DNA of 64,000 nt from Pseudomonadota bacterium (GCA_023412495.1 JAEYNP010000014.1:62001-126000); one strand, 5' to 3'; shown: positions 27,827 to 36,928, counted from the stretch's first letter. Notes: generated by a model not told the origin, from the letters alone. Made by a program: numbers and translations.

Positions 27827-28734
27827 GCCGCCCTCCCTTGCCTTTCCTTGAAAAAGCTGAGCAGAACAGGGAGATACTGTTTACCGGTCTGCAGATCGAG
27901 CATGTCTATGCCGGTCGATCGCAGTGCCTTCTCAAGAATTTTCCGCCGCTCTTTCGCCATCTCGCTGTAGCGCCTTCTCATCTCGGGGTCGCCGGTATTC
28001 AGTTCCACCTGCTCGCCGCTCTCCGCATCCTCGAGCGTCAACCAGCCCACGTCGGGCAGCTCGAATTCCCTCGAGTCGGAGACGATCAGCCCGATCAGGT
28101 CATGCCGGCGGTTGCAGACCCGGAGCTTCGGCCGCAATTCGGCGAGCGCCGTCTCGTAGGTGCCGGGCAGGCAGAAATCGGAGATGAGAAAGGCCACGCA
28201 TTTCCTTTTCACCACACGATTGGTGAAATCCATGACCACCTGCAGGTCGGTCTTCCTGCCCCGGGGCTCGTAGTAAAGGATCTCGCGGATGATGCGGAGA
28301 ATATGGCTCCGGCCCTTTTTCGGCGGGATGTAGAGCTCGACGAAGTCGGTGAACAGCACCAGCCCCACCTTATCGTTGTTGCGCACCGCGGAGAAGGCCA
28401 GCACCGAGCCCACCTCGGCCATCAGCTCGCGCTTCGAGCCGATGGCCGACCCGAAGTCTCCCGACCCGCTGATGTCGATCATCAGCATGATGGTGAGTTC
28501 CCGCTCCTCGGTGAATTTCTTGATGTGCGGTGTCCCGGTGCGGGCGGTGACGTTCCAGTCGATGGCCCGGATGTCGTCGCCGGCCACGTATTCGCGAACC
28601 TCGTCGAAGTTCATGCCACGGCCCTTGAAGACCGAATGGTAGCTGCCGGCCAGGCTGTCGTTGACCAGCCGCTTGGTGCGGACCTCGATCTGCCGGACCT
28701 TCTTCAGGATTTCTCGGGTGAGCCGGATATCCAT
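27823..28734 (-). CDS. DUF58 domain protein
   Basis: A 303-aa soluble DUF58 protein. Hallmarks are VRTKRLVNDSLAGSYHSVFKGRGMNFDEVREY, VAGDDIRAIDWNVTARTGTPHIKKFTEERE, and a VWA-like MIDAS LMIDISGSGDF. DUF58 proteins are almost always encoded beside MoxR ATPases and VWA proteins and may be their substrates or adaptors. It lies 9 nt after moxR and overlaps the DUF4381 start. Confidence 0.9.
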   Translation of the reverse strand: MDIRLTREILKKVRQIEVRTKRLVNDSLAGSYHSVFKGRGMNFDEVREYVAGDDIRAIDWNVTARTGTPHIKKFTEERELTIMLMIDISGSGDFGSAIGSKRELMAEVGSVLAFSAVRNNDKVGLVLFTDFVELYIPPKKGRSHILRIIREILYYEPRGRKTDLQVVMDFTNRVVKRKCVAFLISDFCLPGTYETALAELRPKLRVCNRRHDLIGLIVSDSREFELPDVGWLTLEDAESGEQVELNTGDPEMRRRYSEMAKERRKILEKALRSTGIDMLDLQTGKQYLPVLLSFFKERQGRAA

Positions 28735-28743
28735 GGCGCAGCC

Positions 28744-29805
28744 TCAGGGTACGGGGACGGTGTCGAGGATCTTGCGGATGATGTCCTCGCTGCCGATGCC
28801 CTCGGCCTCCGCCTCGTAACTGAGCCGCAGCCGGTGGCGCATGACGTCCATGGCCGCCGCCTTGACATCGTCCGGCGTCACGTAGCCCCGGCCGGCGAGG
28901 TAGGCAAGGCAGCGGGCGGCGATCTTCAGGTTCAGGCTCGCCCTCGGCGAGGCACCCGTCTCGATATATTCCTTCAGCTGGAGCTGAAAGCTTTCCGGTT
29001 CCCGCGTGGCGTAGACCAGAGCGACGATGTAGTCCTTGATCTTGCCGTCCATATAAACGCTGTTCACCACCTGGCGGGCGCCGAGGATGTCGGCGGGGGT
29101 AGTCACCGGTGCCACCTCGATATTCTCGTCCAGCCTGTCGTAGCGGTCGAGTATCCGCCGTTCCTCGTCCCGGCTCGGGTAGTCGATCACCACCTTCAGC
29201 ATGAAGCGGTCGACCTGGGCCTCGGGCAGGGGGTAGGTGCCCTCCTGCTCGATGGGGTTCTGCGTGGCGAGCACCAGGAAGAGTTCCGGCAGCTTGAAAC
29301 TCTGTTCGCCGATGGTCACCTGTTTTTCCTGCATGGCCTCGAGCAGGGCCGACTGGACCTTGGCCGGGGCCCGGTTGATCTCGTCGGCAAGGATGAGCGA
29401 TGAGAAGATCGGTCCATGCTTGACCTCGAAGCTTGTCTGCTGCGGCTTGTAGATCTCGGTGCCGATGATGTCGGCGGGCAGCATGTCCGGGGTGAACTGG
29501 ATCCGCCGGAAGTCGGTCTGAATGGCGCGGGCGAGGGTTTTGACCGCCAGGGTCTTGGCCAGGCCCGGCAGCCCTTCCAGGAGGATGTGGCCGCCCGACA
29601 GCAGGCCGACCAGGAGGCGCTCAACGAGATGGTCCTGGCCGACGATCACCTTTTTCAACTCGTAGCGGAGCGGTGCGAGCCAGCCGGAGCTTTGAGCAAC
29701 CGCCTCTCCCACCCGCTGTATGGAAGAATAGGTGTCCGCCGGCGATGCGCCGGCCATTCCGGGCGGAGAGAGGGGCGGCAGCGGATTCGGTGGGGGATGT
29801 ATCAT
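28744..29805 (-). CDS. moxR: MoxR family AAA+ ATPase
   Basis: A 353-aa AAA+ ATPase of the MoxR group, thought to act as a chaperone inserting metals or activating VWA-partner complexes. Walker A is GLPGLAKT (78-85), Walker B LILADEINRAPAK, followed by VLATQNPIEQEGTYPLPEAQVDRF and the C-terminal lid GASPRASLNL. It is the first gene of the seven-gene Bat operon. The ATG at 29805 has GAGGAA upstream. The first 25 residues are Pro-rich and variable. The upstream 330 bp hold four hairpins. Confidence 0.93.
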   Translation of the reverse strand: MIHPPPNPLPPLSPPGMAGASPADTYSSIQRVGEAVAQSSGWLAPLRYELKKVIVGQDHLVERLLVGLLSGGHILLEGLPGLAKTLAVKTLARAIQTDFRRIQFTPDMLPADIIGTEIYKPQQTSFEVKHGPIFSSLILADEINRAPAKVQSALLEAMQEKQVTIGEQSFKLPELFLVLATQNPIEQEGTYPLPEAQVDRFMLKVVIDYPSRDEERRILDRYDRLDENIEVAPVTTPADILGARQVVNSVYMDGKIKDYIVALVYATREPESFQLQLKEYIETGASPRASLNLKIAARCLAYLAGRGYVTPDDVKAAAMDVMRHRLRLSYEAEAEGIGSEDIIRKILDTVPVP

Positions 29806-29850
29806 GTCTGTTCCTCGAAAAAGGGATTTTCATCTAAAAAGAGAGTCCCT

Positions 29851-30076
29851 GGCAATGTATTCCCGAAACATTGCCGAAGTCTTTCGACAACATTACAAAG
29901 TCGTAATGTTGCCGAGAGGGACAATCTGCGGCCGAAGCCGCCGGGCCCCCTTTCTTCCTGCTGGCAAACTGCTAATGCTGGCTGTCGCCCGCAACCAAAG
30001 GGGGTTGTTATCCCCTCCCAAAGCAGAGGGGATAAGTACTTCACGAGATGATTTTCTGCAAAAACGCGCAGAAAAT
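29851..30076. repeat. Cluster of four perfect inverted repeats between moxR and the thioesterase gene
   Basis: The 343-bp divergent gap (29806-30148) holds no credible gene but has four perfect hairpins: 29851-29858 with 29868-29875 (8 bp), 29888-29896 with 29903-29911 (9 bp), 30008-30017 with 30026-30035 (10 bp) and 30051-30059 with 30068-30076 (9 bp). Hairpins 1 and 2 have related stems (GGCAATGT and CAACATTAC). GTCCCT at 29845-29850 and AGGGAC at 29917-29922 could enclose the first two as a multibranch structure. Confidence 0.55.
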
Positions 30077-30148
30077 TATTTCCAAGGTACTACTGTCTTA
30101 TCCAGACGATTCCGGCGGTTTTCTTGACCATACATCATGGAGAAGGCT

Positions 30149-30610
30149 ATGTTTGAAAAAATACTGTATGCCGGCTGGGGCGATATGGACTTCAATTCCC
30201 ATATGAAAAATACCGCATATCTCGACAAGTCCGCCGATGTCAGGATGATGTTCTTTGCCGAGCACGGTTTTCCGATGCAGGAATTCCTGCGGATCGGCAT
30301 AGGCCCGGTCGTCATGAAGGACGAAATTGTCTATTACAAGGAAATCGGTCTGTTGGAGGAGATTACCGTCTCCCTCCTGCTGGCCGGCCTGGCTGACGAC
30401 GGCACGAGGTTCATTTTGCGCAACGATTTTCGCAAAAAAGACGGCAAACCGGCCGCGACCGTGATCAGCACCGGGGGCTGGCTCGATCTGAAGGCCCGGC
30501 AACTGACCGCGCCGCCGCCGGAGCTTCTTGCCGCCTTGGGGGCCACACCGCAAACCGAGGATTTCCGGATTCTGCCGTCGAGCCTGAAACCGGGTGCAAA
30601 CAATACATGA
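30149..30610 (+). CDS. Hotdog-fold acyl-CoA thioesterase (4HBT type)
   Basis: A 153-aa thioesterase-like hotdog protein. The N-terminal motif GWGDMDFNSHMKNTAYLDKS matches the 4-hydroxybenzoyl-CoA thioesterase family, with D14 as the likely catalytic or hinge acid, and the long central helix (SADVRMMFFAEHG) follows. The substrate is unknown. The ATG at 30149 is preferred because GGAG lies 6 nt upstream; an ATG at 30137 lacks a ribosome-binding site. It is followed 13 nt later by the DUF488 gene. Confidence 0.85.
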   Translation: MFEKILYAGWGDMDFNSHMKNTAYLDKSADVRMMFFAEHGFPMQEFLRIGIGPVVMKDEIVYYKEIGLLEEITVSLLLAGLADDGTRFILRNDFRKKDGKPAATVISTGGWLDLKARQLTAPPPELLAALGATPQTEDFRILPSSLKPGANNT

Positions 30611-30623
30611 AGGAGGAAAACAG

Positions 30624-31010
30624 ATGGCCATTCGCATTGTCCAGCTTGGCAAGCCACGGCATCCTGAAGAAGGCCTGCGCATCGGTACGGTCCGCAGGCC
30701 GCCCCGGGGGGTGCCGAAAACCGAATACGCCGCCCGGGACTACTACGACGTCTGGCTGCCGATTCTCTCGCCGGACCCGGAGCTGATGAAGGAAGCCAGG
30801 GCGGCGGCGGATGACAGGAGCTGGGCGTCCTTTGTCAGGAAATTCAGGGCGGAAATGAACGGTCCGGAAGCAGCACGGACGCTGGACCTCCTGGCCGCCC
30901 TCTCCCGGCAGACCAATTTCGCCGTCGGCTGCTACTGCGAGGACGAGGCCAGATGCCATCGCTCAGTCCTGCGGGAACTTCTTCTGGCGCGTGGAGCCGA
31001 GATCCTCTGA
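30624..31010 (+). CDS. DUF488 family protein
   Basis: A 128-aa DUF488 protein, recognised by the C-terminal signature NFAVGCYCEDEARCHRSVLREL and an N-terminal IGTVRRPPRGVPK segment. Two cysteines (GCYC) and CHR resemble a rhodanese or phosphatase-like site, but no activity is established for the family. The ATG at 30624 has AGGAGG 8 nt upstream. Probably co-transcribed with the thioesterase. Confidence 0.85.
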   Translation: MAIRIVQLGKPRHPEEGLRIGTVRRPPRGVPKTEYAARDYYDVWLPILSPDPELMKEARAAADDRSWASFVRKFRAEMNGPEAARTLDLLAALSRQTNFAVGCYCEDEARCHRSVLRELLLARGAEIL

Positions 31011-31178
31011 GATGGGGTAAGGAAGTAAAATTGATCTTTTGCTTTCACAAAACAGGGAAATCGGTCATTTTAGGGGCGGTATGCGGAAAGCTTACCCCTT
31101 TTCCCCCGGACGGTTCCGCCGGTGCTTTACCCGGGAAAATCGAACCTTCAACCCGAGCCGATCGTCCAAAGAAACCCA

Positions 31179-32195
31179 ATGCCGCAACTCTATCTCCAGC
31201 AATATGCGCAACATCTGGCCGGTCGCCGGGTGGGCATCGCCTGCCGGGAAGGCATCCTGCGCGATCACTTTCAGGAGATTGTGGCCGATATCAAGTTTCT
31301 CGCTCGAAAAAGCATCCCCACCACGCTCCTGCATAATCTACCCAACCGCTTCGCCAACCAGAAGTTACTGAAAGAACTGGAAAGGAAGCTGCCCACGACG
31401 AACCTCGTGCGAATTGCCCCGGAGGCAGATTTCTATGCCGAGGTCCTCGGCCATACAGGCGTCATGCACAAGCTCATCTTTCTCGAGCGCCGCTTTCTCA
31501 TCGATAGGCAGGGCAACAAAATTAATGCCTTGACCACCAGCCGGGTGCGGGAGACGCTGGCGGACTTCGCCGAGGCCATCGGCAACGTCAATTTCAAGGA
31601 TACCATGAAGCGGATCTGCGAAAGGATCGAGGCGGGCGCTGTGGAGCGGGTGCATATCCTGCCGGCGGGCAGGGATGCCATCAAACACGAGCTGTTCACG
31701 GTGGAGGGGACGGGGACGATGATCGCCAACAACTTCACCGAGGAGTTTCGCCAGGTGAAGACCGACGAGGATGTGGCCATCGTCTTTCGCATCCTTACCA
31801 GCTACAAGCGCACCGGCTTCCTGAAGCCCCGGAGCAGGGAGTACCTCAGCCGCAACCGGGAGCGGTTCTTCGTTACCGCCATCGACGGGATCGTCGTGGG
31901 CTGCGTGGAGCAGAAGGTGATCGACCACCGGACGGTGGAGCTGGGGGCGCTGGCCATCTCCACCCGTTTCCGCAACCAGCGTGTCGGGGTCTACACGGTC
32001 AACGCCTTCATCGGCGCAATGCAGGCACAGGGTTATTGCCGATTCATTTCGCTGACCCGAAACCCCCGCCTTCAGGCCCTCTTCCGGCAGCTGGGCTTCG
32101 TCGAAGAGAGCCGGAACGAGTATGCCGCTCGGCAGGCGGAAAGCCCCGAAGTCGCCATGTTCTTCAAGGCGGTGGACGACGACCGGCAGTCCTGA
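31179..32195 (+). CDS. N-acetylglutamate-synthase-like GNAT protein
   Basis: A 338-aa protein. The N-terminal two thirds resemble a degenerate amino-acid-kinase fold, with no clear ATP site (GRRVGIACREGILRDHFQEI..FLERRFLIDRQGNKINALTTS). The C-terminus is a GNAT acetyltransferase (residues about 205-320: VVGCVEQKVIDHRTVELGALAISTRFRNQRVGVYTVNAF). This order matches ArgA-like synthases of the first arginine-biosynthesis step, but the assignment is only probable. ATG 31179 is chosen; a GTG at 31122 adds 19 residues. Confidence 0.65.
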   Translation: MPQLYLQQYAQHLAGRRVGIACREGILRDHFQEIVADIKFLARKSIPTTLLHNLPNRFANQKLLKELERKLPTTNLVRIAPEADFYAEVLGHTGVMHKLIFLERRFLIDRQGNKINALTTSRVRETLADFAEAIGNVNFKDTMKRICERIEAGAVERVHILPAGRDAIKHELFTVEGTGTMIANNFTEEFRQVKTDEDVAIVFRILTSYKRTGFLKPRSREYLSRNRERFFVTAIDGIVVGCVEQKVIDHRTVELGALAISTRFRNQRVGVYTVNAFIGAMQAQGYCRFISLTRNPRLQALFRQLGFVEESRNEYAARQAESPEVAMFFKAVDDDRQS

Positions 32196-32210
32196 ACCCG
32201 AAGGATCGCC

Positions 32211-32744
32211 CTACTTCTTTTTAATCACCCCGCAGGCGATGCGGTCGCCGGCATCTCCGGCGGGATCGGTCCGGTAATCGTCGGGCTTGGCGTGAACCAT
32301 CACTGCCGTGCCGTCGCTGTCCAAAAGCTGGGTTTCACCGGTGGCGATGGTTACCTCCGGCAGGAAAAATTCGAAGGTCAGTGCGCCCGAAGCCGGCACA
32401 TGGATATTGGGCATGTCGCCCAGATGGGCACCTTCCTTAGCCATGAATCCGTGCTTCTTCCCGGTGGGATTGAAATGGCCGCCGGCGGCCTTGAAGTCCG
32501 GCGTGCATGAGCCGACGGTGTGGAGATGAAAACCATGAGTGCCGGCCGGAATATCGTGTAGCTCGGCGTGCAGGAGCACTCCGTTCGGGCTTTCAGTAAG
32601 GGAAACCTTGCCTACCTCGTGGCCCTCGCTGTTGATGAGTGTAGCCCCGGCGGAAGGATCCTCGGCAATGGCCGGCCCCCCGGCCAGCATGGCGGCTATC
32701 CCGAACAGGTTGGCAACAAGCAGTTGCATGGAAGATCTTCTCAT
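32211..32744 (-). CDS. sodC: Periplasmic Cu/Zn superoxide dismutase
   Basis: A 177-aa SodC with a signal peptide (to about A27). The metal ligands are complete: copper H73, H75, H90, H151; zinc H90, H98, H107, D110 (GFHLHTVGS, GGHFNP, GAHLGDMPN, VHAKPDDY). The structural disulfide is C80-C171 and the active-site Arg R168. It removes superoxide in the periplasm, fitting the Bat operon as part of oxygen defence. AGGAGG lies 8 nt before the ATG. It is convergent with the ArgA-like gene with only 15 bp between stops. Confidence 0.96.
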   Translation of the reverse strand: MRRSSMQLLVANLFGIAAMLAGGPAIAEDPSAGATLINSEGHEVGKVSLTESPNGVLLHAELHDIPAGTHGFHLHTVGSCTPDFKAAGGHFNPTGKKHGFMAKEGAHLGDMPNIHVPASGALTFEFFLPEVTIATGETQLLDSDGTAVMVHAKPDDYRTDPAGDAGDRIACGVIKKK

Positions 32745-32828
32745 TGGCCTATCCTCCTTCTACACATAATTTGATTTCGATTATTTTTTATGGAACCTAA
32801 CCATCATGTGTCTTTAAGCAAGTGTTTC

Positions 32829-32868
32829 GTGTCATTTGTCGCATTATCTCTGTATAAAAAGGGGGGGG
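32829..32868 (+). promoter_or_regulatory. Weak promoter candidate followed by a G8 tract
   Basis: In the 330-bp divergent region between sodC and the BamE-like gene, GTGTCA (32829-32834) and TATAAA (32853-32858) are spaced 18 bp. A run of eight G (32861-32868) comes directly after the -10, where length change could alter transcription. Nothing else clear is seen in this gap. Confidence 0.3.
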
Positions 32869-33074
32869 TGGACGAAATTGGCGAAATGCTCCGTAAGGTG
32901 CGGCCACCAAAGAGGAGTAGTCGCAGGAAAAGGCTTGCGAAAACAAGGAGAAGAGGATAGGTTGGTCGCGTGATTCGTTTAGGTTGGAGCTTCTTTTACA
33001 TGCGAGGAAAAAACTGCAGCCATTTCCCTTGCCGAAGCCTCCTCTCATCAACCACAGCCGATACTTTACGCGCC

Positions 33075-33668
33075 ATGATCAATCGAATCTTCAAAGTTGT
33101 TCTGCCCGTTGTCCTGATGGTCGTCGCCTTCGCCCGGCCTTGCAGCCTGTCGGCTGCAGAGAGAGGGTACCTTGCCGCGGTCGAAAACGACAAAATCCCC
33201 GTCGCCGGTCAGGAGTACTACGTCCGACACACCTTCATGTACGAAAAAGGCGTACATCTCGCCACCAACTACTGGCGCGGAATGCTGGTGCCGATCAATG
33301 CCATGGTCCATCTCATTTCCATTGGCGATAAGTCCATGATCCTCCGCCTCGAATCCGGCGAGACGGTGAAAGTTGAGAATGTGACGGAATATACCCGCTG
33401 CGACATATCCACCATCGCCAGGCGTATGCTTTCCCGGAAGCCGGTGCCGATCGAGAGGTTCGACAAAGCCACAACCGATGCAATACGCAATGGGGTATTG
33501 CGCTTCGGCATGACCAAGGAACAGGTCATCATGGCCCGCGGATACCCGCCGGCCCACGAAACCCCCTCCCTCGATTTCGATACCTGGAAGTACTGGTCTA
33601 ACCGGTTCGCCTTCCATACCATAGTTTTCGAAAACGGGACTCTCGCTCGAGGCCGCGGGGTGCAGTAG
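33075..33668 (+). CDS. BamE/SmpA-like exported protein
   Basis: A 197-aa exported protein with a signal peptide (MINRIFKVVLPVVLMVVAFA..SLSAAE) and no lipobox. The C-terminal 60 residues (IRNGVLRFGMTKEQVIMARGYPPAHETP..FDTWKYW..HTIVFENGTLARGRG) match the SmpA/BamE fold, where G-M-T-x-x-Q-V is the hallmark. The preceding 110 residues are not recognised. A role at the outer membrane is likely but not proven. The start is by signal peptide; the ribosome-binding site is weak. Confidence 0.65.
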   Translation: MINRIFKVVLPVVLMVVAFARPCSLSAAERGYLAAVENDKIPVAGQEYYVRHTFMYEKGVHLATNYWRGMLVPINAMVHLISIGDKSMILRLESGETVKVENVTEYTRCDISTIARRMLSRKPVPIERFDKATTDAIRNGVLRFGMTKEQVIMARGYPPAHETPSLDFDTWKYWSNRFAFHTIVFENGTLARGRGVQ

Positions 33669-33714
33669 TAAATTTACTTCCGGCCTCGCAACAATCTGTC
33701 GTCCCGGGCGTTAC

Positions 33715-33732
33715 GACCGGAGAACCCCGGTC
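33715..33732. terminator. Small hairpin between convergent BamE-like and kinase genes
   Basis: GACCGG (33715-33720) and CCGGTC (33727-33732) form a perfect 6-bp stem with a 6-nt loop in the 126-bp convergent gap. There is no T tract; termination is inferred from position. Confidence 0.35.
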
Positions 33733-33794
33733 AGGTGCCTGTGGCGGCAGACTTATAATTACACCCCGTTACCGTGAGCTACTTTCCTTAGCGC

Positions 33795-35645
33795 TCACCT
33801 GCTCCTGGGCATGGTGAAATAGAATGTAGCTCCTTCATTCGGTTGGGATTCAACCCAGATGATCCCGCCGTGCCGTTCCACGATCTTCTTGCAAAGGGCA
33901 AGCCCCATGCCTGATCCGGGATATTCCCGCTCGGTGTGCAGCCGTTGAAAGATAAGGAAGATCCTTTCATGGAATTTGGGCGAGATGCCTATCCCGTTGT
34001 CGCGGACAAAGAACCTACAGAATCGATCATCGATCACGCAGCCGATTTCGACCGTCGGCCTGGCATCGACATTGTATTTCAAGCCGTTCAGGATCAGGTT
34101 TCGGAAAAGGCTCTGCATCTGCCCCGAGTCGGCATCCAGACTCGGAAGGCCGCCGCAGACGATATCGCCGTTTTTCTCATGGATGATCCTTTGCAGATCG
34201 TCCCGGATGTTCCTCACCACCTGGTTAAGATCCACCTCTGCGAACTTTGCCCCCCTGTTGCTCACCCTTGACAGGTTCAACAGACCCTGAATCATTTCCT
34301 GCATTCGATTGCCTGCCTTCATGGTCCGTTCGATGTAACGCCGACCCCTCTCGTCGAGCTGATCGCCACATTTGTCCCTGAGGAGCTGAAGGAAGCCGAC
34401 GATGGCTCGCAGCGGCTCCTGAAGATCGTGGGAGGCGACATAGGCGAACTGCTGCAGCTCTTGATTGGAGCGCTTGAGTTCTTCCTCCGCCTTCTTGATG
34501 ACGGTGATATCTGCGCCGGTGGTGATGAAATGGTCCCCGAGCGGGACGCTGGTGAATCGGAAGTATTTGTCGAGGTGCGGAAAATAGTCTTCGAAGGAAT
34601 GGGGAGCACCTTCATCCATGATTTTCTGCACGATCGGCAGGTAATGTTGCGTCGCTCCCGGACCGAAGATTTCATCCGTGGTCCTGCCCTTGATCTCCTC
34701 GACCTTACTCCTGCCCCAGCTTCTGAGGGCAGGAGGATTGACGTCCACCAGCCGCCAGGTCTTGATGGTGCCATCCTCGTTGCGGACGACCTGCCAGAAA
34801 TGCACCTCCTCGGTCATGTTCATGAACAGGTTCCTGTACTTCGCCTCGCTCTCCTTGAGGGCTTGCTCGACCTTTATGCGCTGGAGGATTTCCCTTTCCA
34901 GATCCGCCTTGGAGGCGGTGACCGACCTCAAGTCAGCGGTCATCCGGTTGAAAGCCCGGGTGAGGTCGCCGATTTCATCGGCGCGGGTCTCTTCGATGAC
35001 CAGCTCCAGATTGCCGGAGCCGATAATCGCGGTTTTTTCCTGGAGATTTGCAAGAGAGCGCAACATACGCCTGTTGACCGTGACGAAGTTGAGGATCAGA
35101 AAGGTGCCGAATATGGTGACAAGGGCGAAAAGCAGGATGATTTTCCTTTGCTGCAGGACATTTCCCTGCTTTTCCAGCAGGAGGGAAATCTGGGTGGCGC
35201 TGAAGGCTATGTCCTGGTTCTGCACCTCCATCCTGCTCCATGACACCCGGATCATGTTCAATAAGGTTTCGCCTGCAGAGGCGGCAGGGAGTTCCCGGGC
35301 CGAGGCGACCTCGGCGAATATAGACTCGAGGAGTGTCCGGTTTATGCCGATTCTCTGGATGAGACTGGCAACTTCCTGATCCTCTGAGGAAAAGTCGGCC
35401 AGATGATGTGAAAACTCGACGAATTTCTTTTCCCAGCGGAGCCGTTGGTGGCTTTCGCCGTGAAGGAGGAAATCGTTGGACAGGTAGCTCAATTCCCTGG
35501 CCCCCAGTTCGAGGGTGTGGGCGAGACCTTTCTGGCGCTGAAGGAGTTCGGTCTGCCAGATGGTGACCACAAGGGAGCCGCCGACGATAACGAGAATGAC
35601 GGTGAAGAGTGTGACGGTTGCGGTAAGCTGAGTCCTGATCTTCAT
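33795..35645 (-). CDS. Membrane sensor histidine kinase (HAMP-PAS-HisKA-HATPase)
   Basis: A 616-aa kinase: TM1 about 9-30, a periplasmic helical sensor domain of about 135 residues, TM2 168-189, HAMP (about 190-243), a PAS domain (265-390), then HisKA with phospho-acceptor H406 (ASHDLQEPL) and HATPase (N box NLILNGLKYN, G1 DNGIGIS, G2 GSGMGLALC). No receiver domain and no response regulator gene are adjacent. It lies 49 nt after the binding lipoprotein gene, suggesting that the lipoprotein presents a ligand to the sensor domain. AAGGAA precedes the ATG. Confidence 0.92.
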   Translation of the reverse strand: MKIRTQLTATVTLFTVILVIVGGSLVVTIWQTELLQRQKGLAHTLELGARELSYLSNDFLLHGESHQRLRWEKKFVEFSHHLADFSSEDQEVASLIQRIGINRTLLESIFAEVASARELPAASAGETLLNMIRVSWSRMEVQNQDIAFSATQISLLLEKQGNVLQQRKIILLFALVTIFGTFLILNFVTVNRRMLRSLANLQEKTAIIGSGNLELVIEETRADEIGDLTRAFNRMTADLRSVTASKADLEREILQRIKVEQALKESEAKYRNLFMNMTEEVHFWQVVRNEDGTIKTWRLVDVNPPALRSWGRSKVEEIKGRTTDEIFGPGATQHYLPIVQKIMDEGAPHSFEDYFPHLDKYFRFTSVPLGDHFITTGADITVIKKAEEELKRSNQELQQFAYVASHDLQEPLRAIVGFLQLLRDKCGDQLDERGRRYIERTMKAGNRMQEMIQGLLNLSRVSNRGAKFAEVDLNQVVRNIRDDLQRIIHEKNGDIVCGGLPSLDADSGQMQSLFRNLILNGLKYNVDARPTVEIGCVIDDRFCRFFVRDNGIGISPKFHERIFLIFQRLHTEREYPGSGMGLALCKKIVERHGGIIWVESQPNEGATFYFTMPRSR

Positions 35646-35694
35646 GATGTTTCCTTATGCGGGAGAGGCACTCTCCTGTCCCCGCAGTCGCTTT

Positions 35695-36720
35695 TCAGCG
35701 GATTATGGAGACGGCCCGAGGTTTGACCGCCAGCAGACCGTCGTCATGCAGGTAATCGAGGAAATCCGGGAAATTATCGGCAGTGGCATACCCCTTTTCC
35801 AGCAGCCACCGAGCCTGGTCCTCCATGGCCAGGATGAGCGACTGGTCCAGCCGTAGTGAAAACTGGTGTTGAGTCCAGATGGTTTTGACGTACCTGTCGT
35901 CGTATTCCAGCCGGGCGCGGATGATCTCCCTGGCCTGGTCGCCGTTTCGGATCAGGTATTCCTCGGCCTGAAGCAGCGCGGCCAGAAACTTGTTCCTCTG
36001 CTCGGGATGCCTGGAGGCCCAGTCGTCGCTCGTCATGAGTACGCAGTACATCGGCTGGCCGCTTTGCACCTCCCAGACGACGGCGTTGTCGCCCAGCAGG
36101 TCTTCGAGAGTCATGACATTCGGCTGCCAGGTGACCAGCGCATCGACGTCTCCGTCGATCAAGGCCTCCACAGCCCGAGGGGCCTGGACATCGACAATGG
36201 TGACGGCATCTCCGTCAATCCCGTGCAGATCGAAGAAGCGCCCGAGCTTGAAATCCGCTGCGGTCTTGACCGGCACCCCGATTTTCTTGCCCACGAGATC
36301 GGAGACGGTCTTTATTCCCAAGTCTTTTCTGCCGATCAGCTTCATATGCATGAACATATCGATGCTGCCGAGAGCGAGGGCTTTCTGTCCGGCCAAGGCA
36401 TATCTGACGATGGCCAGTTCGGCGGTGGTGGAAATATCCCCTTCTCCCGTCAGCATCCGGTCGGTTGCGGCCGCTCCCGAAGGATAGCTGTCATTGATCA
36501 CGACCTCCAGCCCGTTGCCGGCAAAGTAGCGAAGCTCCTGGGCGAGATAGATCAAACTGTTGACAGCGGTCGCCTCCATGTTGACGGTGATGACCGCGAG
36601 CTCCCGCCGGGAATCTTCGCGTGAGCAGGCTCCCAAAAACAAGGTCGCCAGCAGGACCAGGGAAATTGCCCCTGCCGGTTCGAACCGAACAGATCGTTTT
36701 GCGGCGCGGTTTTTCAGCAT
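35695..36720 (-). CDS. Substrate-binding lipoprotein, TauA/SsuA/NMT1 type
   Basis: A 341-aa periplasmic binding protein with a lipoprotein signal (lipobox LGAC, Cys32). The fold is NMT1/ABC sulfonate-type: VNSLIYLAQELRYFAGNGLEVVI, GEGDISTTAELAIVRYALAG, DLVGKKIGVPVKTAADFKLGRFF, VDALVTWQPNVMTLEDLL. No permease or ATPase genes are nearby; instead a histidine kinase follows, so a sensing role is plausible. The ligand (sulfonate, nitrate or pyrimidine-like) is unknown. GGAG lies 7 nt before the ATG. Confidence 0.85.
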   Translation of the reverse strand: MLKNRAAKRSVRFEPAGAISLVLLATLFLGACSREDSRRELAVITVNMEATAVNSLIYLAQELRYFAGNGLEVVINDSYPSGAAATDRMLTGEGDISTTAELAIVRYALAGQKALALGSIDMFMHMKLIGRKDLGIKTVSDLVGKKIGVPVKTAADFKLGRFFDLHGIDGDAVTIVDVQAPRAVEALIDGDVDALVTWQPNVMTLEDLLGDNAVVWEVQSGQPMYCVLMTSDDWASRHPEQRNKFLAALLQAEEYLIRNGDQAREIIRARLEYDDRYVKTIWTQHQFSLRLDQSLILAMEDQARWLLEKGYATADNFPDFLDYLHDDGLLAVKPRAVSIIR

Positions 36721-36928
36721 GTTATTTCTCCGCGGCTTGAGGCTTCAACAGGGGACAGGCTGAAGCTTCCGAATACGGACAGCGACAGCTCATTGCCAAT
36801 ATCGCCGACTATATCAAGATTGGAAAGGGAGATCAACGGGAGGGACGAGCACCGTGGAAAAAAGCTCTTGTTTTGACGGTAACTTGGCAAATATGGGTGT
36901 TGCGGGGGGTTCGCGCTGCTCAGCCGCT

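Noticed and set aside
33669..33794. Possible riboswitch between convergent genes
   Set aside because: The only structure is a short hairpin; no known riboswitch core was recognised, and it is downstream of both genes.
36671..36680. GGTTCGAACC, which resembles the T-arm of a tRNA
   Set aside because: It is within the coding sequence of the lipoprotein signal region and no acceptor or anticodon arms surround it.
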